64,000 nucleotides of DNA from Endomychus coccineus (Eukaryota > Arthropoda > Insecta > Coleoptera > Endomychidae), in NCBI GenBank assembly GCA_958510875.1, contig OY294069.1:1922001-1986000 (forward strand). The letters are read 5' to 3'. The position numbers and the translations under genes were made by a program. Shown here piece after piece: positions 40,909 to 52,290 of the stretch. Positions within the stretch are counted from its first letter, which is position 1. Each line of letters begins with the position of its first letter. The notes under the pieces were generated by a model that worked only from the letters and a program-made list of their open reading frames with translations, did not search any database and had not been told where the DNA came from.

Positions 40909-43900
40909 TTACAGTTTCGCTTTTTGAGTTCTCGCAAGTAAATCGTGCATATCCGTGAGACTATTCTCTAGAGCTGCCCTGAACTTATCCGCGCTCGTTA
41001 CGGGGTTATCTTTAAAACTAGTGACGGCGAAATTAATATCGCCATCTCTTGGATTGTAGCAACAAGCATAACCATCGCCCACCAGAGGGCCAAACGTCAT
41101 AACACCGTCACATTTCATAGCCACCTGACTGGTAGACAAACGCATATGAGAGCTTCGTGTAAACGCCACGTCTTTGTATATTTCCGGTAATTCCTTGTTC
41201 AGTTCTTTTGCGATCATTTTTAGACCGAGCAGATGTCTATCCACTCCGAATCCATTTACGGCCTGAAACATATTCCCAACATTAACGTTCACACGTCTAC
41301 ATACACTCACACATTCACACAAAACGATTATAAGCATTCAGGTGTATATTAAAACATTTAAAAAAGGATAATTTCGCGCGCGGAATCTATTGTACCGACC
41401 CTTGCTAATTGCCGTTAAATGAAATTCCGCGCTAGTTTTTTCACGATGAAATTCGTTAACTCCGTACGCTGTTTCAAACCTAAATATCCGATGTATTTAT
41501 CTGTAATTTGCTCCAAGACTATGTCGATAGGCCCAAAATTGGGCCCTCTTGAGGCCCACACACATTTATTAAGATAGCTTCATTTCTACTTGACCCAAAT
41601 CGATCTGCTTGGACTTAAAATACTCGATTTTAAAATCTCTAATAGAACGTAGAATTTGGATTTCGCGAAAAATTTCTAACTTCAAAAAAATTGTATTTTT
41701 CGGTGGTTCAAAATTGCGTCAATGTGATGTCTTTGAACCAAAATGCTTGAATTTTTGATATTAGGTGCAGAATAATAAAATCTTCCGAATCAATTTGGGC
41801 TTAGTTCGATAACATGAGTATTTCGTCTGAAATTCGTAAAATACGGTTTCTCAAAACGGATGTTGGCGCAAAAAAATGAGGTATGTCAAAATACCAGAAA
41901 CAGAAAGAAGAGAAATAAAAATACTATCTTTCCACTAAAACAGAATATGAAAAATCAAAAACTCTTTGACATATACTCCATTTTTCAATGTGCTAAAAAG
42001 CACACTAAATGGGCCCTATCTTGGGCCCACGCCCTCGAAACGACTTTGGACCAGAGCCAAAAATCGCGTATTAATTTGTCCAACAACTTCTGTTCACACA
42101 TTTTTCCATACAACCCATAGTTTTGTCTCGAAACGGAAAAAACCGAAAAATGGATATTTTTGGGTCCAAAAAATAGTCATAGTTTTTCGAGCACAGCCTT
42201 AATCCAAATTTAAACACCATCGTGTTCAACGTGTCAAAATACATAAGAATAGACCAAAATTAGACCTCGCGGCAATTCGGACAAAAAAAGTCCTTAAATG
42301 CCTGGACTATTGTGTTGGGTTTCTTAGTGGAACATCTAGATGTGTGCATAGCAAATTCACCGTATGATATCGAAAATTCAGCCACTTCCTCATATTCCTA
42401 AATGAACTTACCTCTACGGTGTAACTTCTATGCGAATTGACCGCGTTTTTAAGAGCGTTTACTTTATCGACATCATTCGAAGATGGATGCAACATGGTTT
42501 TGGCGAAAGCGATCGATTCTAAAGAACAGGATCGGATCGTTTCCGTACGACCGTGGATATATTTCTTGGTTGCGGCCGATTCGTAGTGTGCACCGGGGAC
42601 TTCGTGTAATCTAGAGAAAATAATTCGATTTTTAATTGCTCAAGTTTCAATCACGTTCCAACGAAAATGTACCTGAAAAAGGCATACTGCATGGCAATTT
42701 GAATGAAACTGTCCGGACTCAGCTTCTGGGATTTGACGAAATTTTTCCCGAACTTGTCGAATTTGAAAATGTTAACTTCTAAATTATGGGCTAATCTGAA
42801 ATAAAAATGGTTAGCTTTCGAACAATGGACGTTGCAATATTATTTACTTATCCACGTTGATACTGGCTTCGGTAATTGCTTGTTTCAGATTATTGGACAC
42901 GATATTTACAAGAACAGGATTGTTTTCACTTTTTGTATCTGGTAAATTATTCCAAGATGTTCCATTCCTAGAACCAGTATATTCATACAATAACCTTGTT
43001 AATTACCACTAAGAAAGATTGAAATGTTACATAGATTATTTAGAAGGAACTAATAGCTACTGAAGTGGAAAGGTTTAAGATATAAATTTGGTATTCCCAC
43101 AATTAAAGAAAATACAAAGAAATAGTTTGCTAAGAGAATAGATAAAAACTGAAACATGATAAATGGTTGGCTGGAAAAAGATTCTCTTTAATAAACTATA
43201 GAAGAGTTCACACTGTGGATACACTGTAACACTATAAATAAGAAATAATCGTCCTTGTTCACTAAAAACACTATTAGAATACTGAACACCTTTCGGCTAC
43301 CAAGAAGCCATCAGAATAAACTAAATTATAAATCAAAATGTGCCTGTTTAAACACTATTTGGAGATAATAATTTAAACAAAGGGTTACCCTTATTTTTTT
43401 TGTATTTAAATTGTATACCAAGAATTTAATTTTATAATTGTTTATTTCAAAATTCAAATTTAATTTATGTTTCAAATTGGTTCACTTTCAAAATTATAAC
43501 TCAAATTCCTTTAGGAATAAACAAACTGTTAAGTTGGACTTGTCTTATTTTTCTGAATATCCATCAACTAAAACCATTTCGTAGTGCCTGTATTCTTGAC
43601 TGTGAATTCACTTATTTTTGTAGTTATTATTAAGCAGTTGGCGCTCAGGCAATACAAATTCCTTTAGGAATAAACAAACTGTTAAGTTGGACTTGTCTTA
43701 TTTTTCTGAATATCCATCAACTAAAACCATCTCGTAGTGCCTGTATTCTTGACTGTGAATTCACTTATTTTTGTAGTTATTATTAAGCAGTTGGCGCTCA
43801 GGCAATTCACCAGTCTAGAATCACAGGGCACGTTTCACTACGAGCCCTGAGACTTTAATTTGAGCTAGTTGGGCCATTAAAAACCGACCCAAAGCGGTCC

Positions 43901-46900
43901 GTTTCAAGCTGGAAATCAATCGGAATTCTATATAAGGGCATAATGTTCCTCATACCGAGTTAAAATGTTCCTTCTAGATTGACCCACATAGCATTTTGAA
44001 CACGACTCACAATCGATTTTGTAAATCCCGGATTTATCGAACCGGAAACTTTATCAAAAGCTGTTGCATAAACCACTTTTTAGCTTGTTCTTACATCTAA
44101 TCTTAGTAACGTTATATACGTTACAAGTCTAAGTGGTTGAATAAACTTAATAACGATTTCCGCTAGGAATTACATATAATTAAACTTGGAAAGAGATGTC
44201 ACCGACATCTTTGATTTAAAGGCGCAAATCGATTATTTTACTAATGCGCGAAAACTCGAGAGAAGTCTCGCGACACGCGATGGCAGGGGAGACTATAAAA
44301 CGGAATCATCTGTGTTGGACCTTACCTGCGATGTGTCTCCTTTATCTTTTATTAATTGAATATTGAAGGGTTATTATCGACAGTGAACCTGATACATTGA
44401 TGTCTAATAATATCTAGACCTTGTAGTAGACGTGTATATTTCTCTGATCCATGATATTTTTCAATATGATTATCGACTCATCATTACTTACATTCTTTCT
44501 CCTGTCTTTAATCAGTATCTAATTGGTCAAGTTAATAGTCAGAATGGTTTATATCATTCTTTAAGGCTTGTTTAACCTAGCACTTATCCACGTGATTTCG
44601 TAGTATTCCGTTATCTCACCAAGACTAGCCCAAAGAACCATATCCATTACAAATTTATTATGAGTAAAGTCAAAGAAGGGTGACACGGAATACTACGTAA
44701 CCACGTGGATAAGTGCTAGGTTGAACAAGCCTCAAAGAACGATTTAAACCTTTTGGAATCTGATTCAATTTTGATTTTAAGGAAGTTTTCAATTCGCTTA
44801 GAAACATATCGACCAAAAAAGAAGAGAGTGGATTACCCATTGCACATCTGCCTGTTTGTTTATAGTAATTTTTGTTAAAATAATTTTGGTCCATACAAAA
44901 AGATCACGTAATCTGTACAGTTCCTATCCGAGATATTAATATTTGAAGCCATTTCTTCTGGATGTTTATCGACTCAGGGATTGGGGTACTTATAAATAGT
45001 GAAACAACATCAAATAAAATGAGAGTATCACCAAGTTCAAGTCTGAAATCTTTCAATTTTGCAATAACTTGGTGCGGGTTGGAAGTTACCAAATTTTTTT
45101 AACTAACCATTTTGTTGTTATACGTGGGACAATTAATGATTGAAATGATTGCTCTCATGGAATTACCCGGTTTAAGAATCTTAGATAAGCAATATAGTTT
45201 ACTATCAATAAAAGAAACTATTTACAACACAACACACTGTACCGGTCTAAACAAACATTTTTTTTAATTTCATTGTCACAGTTATCTCATCACTCAATCT
45301 CTTAAACTATACTTTTGCTTGTTTGTAGCTCAAATAAAACATTAAGTCTTTATTCTATCACTGTATTTTCTATAATTACTTAGAGAAGACGAATAAATTC
45401 ACCGACTGACTAACGAATTCTCAAATGCACTGCAACTGAGTAAAGTAACAAGTACAAGTCAACGTTCTTGTAGGCTATGGTTTTGTCAGGACTTATTGAC
45501 CAGCCCCCGTATTGCTTGTGGGAATACACCTAATTATTTCTTTCCAAATAATCTCCATTAGATAAATAGAACATTCCAATCTCTATCTTTGTTTTCAAAA
45601 TGAATGAACAGCCAAAGTTTGAATTTGCGTAATAACTACATTGATATTTGACAAAGTAGTATTTTCTTCATGTATTTAATAATACAATATCAAAGCATAT
45701 GTATTTTGTAATCAAAACACAGCAAGTTCTATGAAATTAAATACAAATCATTGTTACCACACTGAATAATAAACTACTTTGTATCAATTGATTCAAAGAA
45801 TATAAATTATTACTTCATTTGAAGCCTTATTTATAAAAATCACAATAAACTCACATATAATTAACAAGATGATCGGCTAATACAGCAATTGGTTGACCTT
45901 CACTTGGAGAATGTTCATATGTTAAACCAACGAGTCCATCTTCGCTTACAATAAACTGAAATAATTTTGACAATGTCAAGAAATAAGCTCCGAATTTCGT
46001 AATTATTAACTAGTTTTCTCATGGATAGTTATATTATCTATTTGTTTATACTCTTGGAGGAGTGATAAAGAATTCATTATGTTTTGGCGAATGTTGGAAA
46101 AAACGAATATTATATTTTGCTACCCTGTATTAAAAAAACCAAACGTATAGTTCATTCGCGTCAAGAATGATGTGACGTCATCGATAAAGGTCAGCTGTTG
46201 TTGTCAGATTGGGCAGGTTTTCAATGTTTTTGGATACAACTAACGATTTGATTCAATAAACTTTTTACAAACAACATTAAGAGTCCTTTACTGATTATAT
46301 CAAATAAAATACATTATTTATAATCTTGAATGTAATCAACCTGTTGGTGTTTATCAAATGTTTGAAGAAAATAAAGTAAGTACCTAGCCTACATTGAGTA
46401 TCTACTTCCACTCGAAAGATTTAGATAAAGATATGGAAACTTTACCCTCAGCTTCGAGTTTATATTATTAATCCATACTGTGATCTTACAGTAAGCATTA
46501 TTCATGAAAAAAAAACTCAAAATACCCGATTATCAAAACATCTCAATCAACGCACGATTTCCAAATCAACTTTCGATTATCTAAGTAACACAGATTTAGT
46601 AGGATGATATAATATTTCAACGAATATTCAAGATAGAATCAATTTTTGGAGCCATTCAAATTGAAAGATTATCTTGGATCATGTGGAAGTGTATTTCATT
46701 TTCTGTTCCATACTTGTTTATTAATTAATAATGATTCTTGACCCAGTTATTAATTACATATAAATTCTCGAGAAATAGGTCACACTAACACATATGCTTA
46801 TTATTTTCGTCTTTCCGTACGTTTCGCTCTCAATACCATCATCAGAAGACGTATCAATGTATAAAATGAATTTCTCTTAAAACAAATTTCAATTAAAAAT

Positions 46901-49900
46901 GCCAACGTCGCCAAAACGAACGGAAGCACGAGTACCTAATCGAAATTGTAACACATTAAGTATATGAATATGTATAAAGAAGCCACTGTATAGCAATCTA
47001 ATTCTAATAATCGAAGTCATCTCATGCAATGTTTGAATAAGACAATCTATAATACACCCAAGTATCCATTTTTGAACCAGATGTTAAAGATTTATGAGGT
47101 AATATGAAAATGTTGTTAGACCTTACTAGAAATATTGTTATTTCTACCTAAAGCATACTTTCAAAATTGTGAAGACGCATGTAGGAATTTGCAAGGGTTT
47201 TAATAAATTAAATTAGTATAATTTTGACTTAATGATTGAACGTCTGTTCTATGATTTACAGACTTAGATCACGTTTTATGTGAATCATCTCCAGAATAGA
47301 TCTTTAATAATAATTGGTTTCCTTAGTTAAAATATCAACATTTTTGTAATGGAATTGATGGTTATAATCAGAGCAGTATTTAGCAAGGCGGTGGAATTTT
47401 CGAAGTTTTTGTTTCCAGTACTTATACTTTTTTGTAAATATTGTTTAGAAATCCCTGTATAAGTCCCATTGCAATCTAAGCAATTTTATTTATATACTTT
47501 GTGGGTTTATTTATCTTTAGGTGTTAAATGTTTTAAATTTGAAAAATATTTACCAACACAGTAGATTTATGCGCCACATTTATATCATACTTTTTTTAAC
47601 ATTTCTTAGTTTTCAAGAATGCATAAAATTATCTGTATTACCGTTTATGTTATTTATATATGACGTTCCATTATAGATTTTGTTTTTTTTTTGTATGTTA
47701 AAACTCTGATTGTTGGACGTTTGGGTATTATATTGGAGTGTTTATAACATTTTTGTGAAAAAATCATATTTAAATATTTTTTCTACCTTATTATTATCCG
47801 CAATCTGCATTATTAGGTATCTGTTGACTATGTTAATTTTTAGTATTATTGTTATAGGTTTTTGAATCTGTCTTGTATAACTATGAACTGCTTGTGATAT
47901 TTTTGTATTTATAATTATTCATATTTTAATATTTTTGTATTTTTATATTTTTATATCTTTATATTTTTAATTTTTTAATTTATATTTTTTTATATTTCTG
48001 TTTTCATATTTTTTTTATTTTAATATTTTAATATTTGTATGTTTTTGTATTTTTATATTTTTAATTTTTTAATTATCAAATTTATATATTTATATGTTTT
48101 AATATTTTAATATTTTAATATTTTAATATTTGTATATTTTTGAATTTTTATATTTTTATATTTTTATATTTTTATATTTTTATATTTTTATATTTTTATA
48201 TTTTTATATTTTTACATTTTTATATTTTTATATCTTTATATTTTTATATTTTTATATTTTTATATTTTCATGTTTTCATATTTTTATATTTTTATATTTT
48301 TATATTTTTATATTTTTATATTTTTATATTTTTATATTTTTATATTTTTATATTTTTATATTTTTAAATTCTTAAATTCTTATATTTTTATATTTCCATA
48401 TTTTTATTTATGTATATATGTGATGTAAGATTTTTTATGTATACTTGAGATGTTTGTTTATTAGGCTTCCTATTATAATAAGCCGCTACTACTACTTTAA
48501 TGATGGGGTTGAAAAATGTTTTTGGGTAGCCATTTCCAGTGTATTACGAACAATTTTCAAATTTTTGGTATGGTCCTCTGAGTAGGACAATCTAACAGGG
48601 TAAGGCTGTTTATAACTCATTAAAATGCCACGAGTCCTTCACATAAAATTAATTTTTTCCTATTATATTGTTGACAGATTTTGATAAATTGTGGGTAAGC
48701 GCTCCAATATTACTTAAAGTTTTATGTAGTTTCGGAAGCCCATAGATAGTTTATTTTCAAGTAAATAGGGATTATCTTATTTTCGTACCATTTATTTATA
48801 AATTTATTCATGTCATTTTGTATCGATAATGTAGGGTCAGATTTTAATTTGTTCCAAGTTGTTTAATCATTTAATAGATTTCTTGGTCATCTCTACGCAT
48901 TATAGTTCAGTCTTATTCAAACATTGCACTTTTGCAATTTACACACGACGTAAATGTACGTAGAACGTAGAATTACAGTCCTGGGAACAATTGTTTTTGT
49001 TCTTTCGAAGTTTAACTCTATTAAAGTTCAAATTCACAACAAATCAAAGAGTTCTATATATAGAGCAGACAAGTAGTGTGTTAAGTATAAGTATAGGAAA
49101 GTGCTGGTAACTAGTCGGACATTCTGTCCTTCTCGCAAATGTTAGTGCGCTCTCACTCGCAAGGTCTCCCCTTCTTTCACAAAGAGTGTAAGAATATAAG
49201 AATAAGTATAACGCGCGCACATCGTTCGACTGAGAGCGCAGTACATGTGCGAGGACAGAATGTCCGTTAAGATACCAGTGAAAGGCTTAATTATCTACTC
49301 TATATATAGAACTCTTTGCAACAAATATTTGAACTGTCAAGAAATGAACAATTTATATTGACAACTCTGTGTTGCCAACTGTAAAAATGAAACATACCTG
49401 GTTTGACGAAAATAGCGCGGCACTTGCTTAGAGAAATTGTTGCTATGAATTGGTTGCAAAAGTAACCAAGTACGACGTCACATCATTCTTATCGTAAAAA
49501 TATACTTCTCACAAATTTTGTATGCTTAACTTTTTGAATTTTCCAATTTAGTCACTGACAGAAAGAGGCAACATAAAATACCACGTCCAAAATAGATGTT
49601 ATCACCCAAAAACATCATATTAAAAGTTTCTGTTCCTTATTTTGTGTCTTTCTAGCTTCAGTATTTACTGGAAGGCCCTGTTTTCCTTAACCCTAACTTT
49701 ACCTGAACTGTTTTATCAAACCATCGGTTACCAGAGTTTGCCTTTGACCCACCGCCATGTATTAATTGCTTCCCTGCTTTGCTCACTCTATCATCATCTT
49801 TATCAGTATTCAGACTTTTATCCAGGCATAACAAGAACAAAGATTTTTGAATATCGGTTACTCCATCTTTGTTTAAGCTTGCTGGAAAATATTAAATTTC

Positions 49901-50956
49901 CATATAGTTTCAACACTTTTTATACTTCATACATACATTGTGTAAGAATTTGATATGATTCACTCCAATTATCCCTAGTATCTGAAGACAGAATACCAAC
50001 AGGTGCTACATTTTTTTCAGATATTTTCAATATAGCTTTCAACTGTTTTATCAATTGTTTCAAACTGGGCACTTGATTTTCATTATTCAAAACTTCTAAC
50101 TTAATGAACTAAAACAAGAATGATGTCAAATTTCACCTTCATTCATTTTATCATAATTTTTAATACTCACATTATTATTCCTTGCTACAATAATATGCTT
50201 AGACTGTTGGTTAAATTCCAGAAGGTCTCTATTTTTAGCTGGAATACGACAAGTCCCATAAATTTTTTTATATTGATTCATATCCAATGGACTTTTACCC
50301 ATTTTTTCCAAAGGAATAGCATCTCTTCAAATATACATTATATTAGTATAAAATTATTTAAATATTATAAATTCTTACCTGTCTATTAACAATTTGTAAT
50401 CTACAGCAGCAAGAATTAATTTTGCTGCATATTTCAACCAGTCTTCTGTGTCAACAAAATTTTGTAAAGGAAACACAAGACCTGGACTAGAGAAAACAGT
50501 AACTGGGTCCCTGTACTCTAAATAAGCCACATTATCCCACCACTCCTTCAACCAGTTCTCACAATTAGCAGCTCGTTTTTCCAGAGCCGATTGTAAAATT
50601 GGTGCCTCGTCCAATTCAAATTTTTTCACAATTTGTTTTGTCTGTGCTAATTCGGCTTCATTCAAGAATGGCTCAACCGATTTCAGATATTTATTTAAAG
50701 TATTTGATAATTTAGGAACTGGTAAGCTAGGCAAACCATATTTATTAACGAATAAAGCACTTGCTGCTGAATTGGAACGGTTTATTTTGGAATAAGAAAG
50801 TAACCTTTGTAAATGTTTATAATTCGAAACCTGTAAACAGTACCATATGGTAAATACAAATTAATTCGTTGCAATATATTGAACTACAAATACTTATCAT
50901 TTTTAAATTATAAATATCAAGAATCTTACCGAAATATTTTTTGGCAACGAATACAT
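40909..50956 (-). CDS. CRAT: Carnitine O-acetyltransferase
   Basis: Transfers acetyl and short acyl groups between CoA and carnitine in mitochondria and peroxisomes. Ten exons on the minus strand: 50956-50930, 50830-50379, 50324-50171, 50108-49937, 49881-49703, 45955-45855, 42967-42848, 42795-42673, 42610-42412 and 41262-40909. All phases fit and total 626 residues, the same as human CRAT. The N-terminal choline/carnitine acyltransferase motif is LPSLPVPKLSNTLNKYL. NRWFDKTVQFIVSEDG precedes the catalytic TYEHSPSEGQP (His343 by count). AVNGFGVDRHLLGL and the STSQ motif (RLSTSQV) of the carnitine/CoA site follow. The C-terminus is KAKL, a peroxisomal targeting signal. A strong Kozak (GGGCCACC) precedes the ATG. 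The two largest introns hold Penelope fragments, a MITE and AT-rich repeats. Confidence 0.96.
41263..42411 (-). other. CRAT intron 9
   Basis: No gene or clear element was recognised. There are several GGGCCC-centred short inverted motifs (about 41530-41560 and 42005-42040) in otherwise unremarkable sequence. Confidence 0.5.
43224..43330 (-). repeat. Penelope-tail-like repeat, family 2
   Basis: On the minus strand it reads TTCTGATGGCTTCTTGGTAG followed by CCGAAAGGTGTTCAG, recalling a shrunken hammerhead-like hairpin. ACTATAAATAAGAAATAATC and the following sequence is shared with the ARPC5 intron (about 37970-38050), so it is a dispersed repeat. The core is incomplete, so no ribozyme is claimed. 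Confidence 0.5.
43503..43805. repeat. 153-bp tandem duplication
   Basis: AAATTCCTTTAGGAATAAAC through GGCGCTCAGGCAAT occurs twice in tandem with almost no differences (ACCATTTCG versus ACCATCTCG), which implies recent origin. Confidence 0.9.
44540..45092 (-). pseudogene. Penelope reverse-transcriptase remnant
   Basis: Minus-strand frames 45092-44904 and 44894-44670 contain LILFDVVSLFISTPIPESI (motif A region) and GRCAMGNPLSSFLVDMFLSE (motif B), separated by a frameshift. The downstream end is folded back: about 65 bp at 44552-44620 recur inverted at 44678-44745, as in rearranged Penelope insertions. It is independent of the copy at 7597. Confidence 0.8.
46808..46851 (-). ncRNA. Degenerate hammerhead-like motif
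   Basis: On the minus strand: CGTCTT, CTGATGA, a weak helix II, GAAAC, GTACGGA, AAGACG. The cleavage-site pair is changed (GGA instead of GTA), so activity is unlikely. The flanking tail (TATTTCTCGAGAATTTATAT) matches the other two copies. Confidence 0.55.
47900..48400. repeat. (TATTTTTA)-type low-complexity repeat
   Basis: A dense run of TTTTTATATT words, most regular at 48150-48365. The ORFs across it (poly-YIFIFL) are simple-repeat artefacts. Confidence 0.9.
49045..49318. mobile_element. hAT-type MITE family B, copy 2 (274 bp)
   Basis: The ends CAAAGAGTTCTATATATAGA and the inverse near 49300-49318. The 8-bp duplication CAACAAAT is perfect (49037-49044 and 49319-49326). The interior aligns with copy 1 at 24752 in opposite orientation. 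Confidence 0.9.
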
Positions 50957-52290
50957 GGTGGCCCCTTTAAATATTATGTTTTTTAGGAATATACCTAAAA
51001 TGTACTTCTACGCAATTATATTTTAACTACGAGACAACTTGTTTCAGAAAAAAATAACTTTCTCTCCGACGACGACCTTAACCTTATCCCTACACCATAG
51101 ATAACAATAATAAATGATCGTTGAGAATTCAAGGGTGTTGCCCAAGGATTTCTTGCTGTAACCACAGATTATTGTGGGTCTAATTCAAGCAAACCTAACC
51201 ATACGAATTTTATCTATGGTGTAACCACTTAATGCGATGTTCATCCGCTAGATCCTTCTTGCTACATCCAAAATTATATGCGGAATAGTTGTCTGAGAAT
51301 TTTTTATTGTTATTATATCTTGTTTTCATTGTTTTCAATTCTTATATATTCTTGGGAATACTAGGATATTAGGTTTTTTTGAAAGTTAGGCTTTGTAATT
51401 GATTGTTTTTCCTTGCCCTATACACATTATATTATTAAGTACATATACAATAGGGCATTATTGCCTAAATTCGTGTGGTTTCTTGCGAATGGTATCCGCA
51501 AACGCCAGTCAGTAACAGAGACAGAGAGATGAGAACTTTGCTGGTCAAAGAGAGAACGCATTCGAAACAAATTAGATCATAGATAACTCTACTACCGGTA
51601 GTAGAGTTATCTATGAATTAGATAAACCGGCATCTAGACTTTGGGGTTCAGGCCATGGAGTTAATGTAATGTGCCAAAGAATAGGCGTGTTTGTTGGATT
51701 GGTTATAGTATTACGAGATGTTTTTCGCGATTTCTGTAAAATTTTTATGCTTTTAAAGTTTGGTCTCATATGAAACGGCATTCTGAAAAATGTTTTTTCT
51801 TGTATTTTGTTCAAAAAATCGAGTGCAGGCACTATATTTAACATTTTAGACTAAAAAGTACATCTTACCATGCGTATTTTGACGGTTCAGTTTCGTTTTC
51901 CGGAAAAATCTTGGGAAATTCGATACTGCCATAGTTATGTATTGTTAAAATCTCGATTCTAAGCATTTTTTCATTCTTGTAATTTTCGCCAAAAACGTAA
52001 AGGGAACGAGATCGTTATTAGTGATAAAAAGTATTCAAATATATGTATTTTGGGGTTTTTCGCGATTTCCGGAAAACTTTATGCGATTTTTCATTTTTTC
52101 ACAATACGGTCTTATGTAAATCGACGTTCTAGACACATCTCTACTGCAAGTTTCGTTGCAGTAGTTATGAGTGTATTTGAAACTATTGTGTTGGCCCAAA
52201 TTTGACTTATTCAGGGACAAATTAACAACTTTCACAAATATGGTTAAAAAGGAAATTTAAAACAATCATATTTGCAACATCTTTTTATTG
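50957..52290. other. CRAT to DUF229 intergenic region
   Basis: Presumed promoter of CRAT at the left. It contains a short inverted pair TACACCATAGATAA/TTATCTATGGTGTA (about 51090-51225) and the 38-bp palindromic insertion. No gene was recognised. Confidence 0.55.
51578..51615. mobile_element. 38-bp perfect palindrome with perfect 8-bp duplication
   Basis: CATAGATAACTCTACTACC followed immediately by its exact complement, flanked by AATTAGAT on both sides (51570-51577 and 51616-51623). There is no spacer. It is nearly identical to 36907-36943. Confidence 0.85.

Larger units (their letters stand above)
45956..49702 (-). other. CRAT intron 5
   Basis: A 3.7-kb intron without host coding sequence. 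It contains the degenerate hammerhead-like Penelope tail (46740-46870), AT-rich low-complexity DNA, a TATATTTTT-type simple repeat, and MITE family B copy 2. Confidence 0.6.

Noticed and set aside
43224..43330. A third functional hammerhead ribozyme
   Set aside because: CTGATG is followed directly by GGCT...AGCC and GAAA, so the core lacks three bases and no closing helix I is evident.
44530..44760. Inverted pair as an independent hairpin RNA gene
   Set aside because: It is better explained as a rearranged end of the Penelope reverse-transcriptase remnant it overlaps.
48130..48375. Two ORFs encoding poly-YIFIFL
   Set aside because: Simple-repeat artefact of TATTTTTA-type DNA.
46150..49500. 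A large transposon bounded by inverted AAGAATGATGTGACGTC (about 46165 and 49470)
   Set aside because: The shared inverted sequence is only about 17 bp, the interior includes unrelated elements, and no target duplication was found.
51090..51225. Inverted TACACCATAGATAA pair as another member of the short palindrome family
   Set aside because: It shares CATAGATAA but has no 8-bp duplication and has longer matching outer bases, so membership is unproven.
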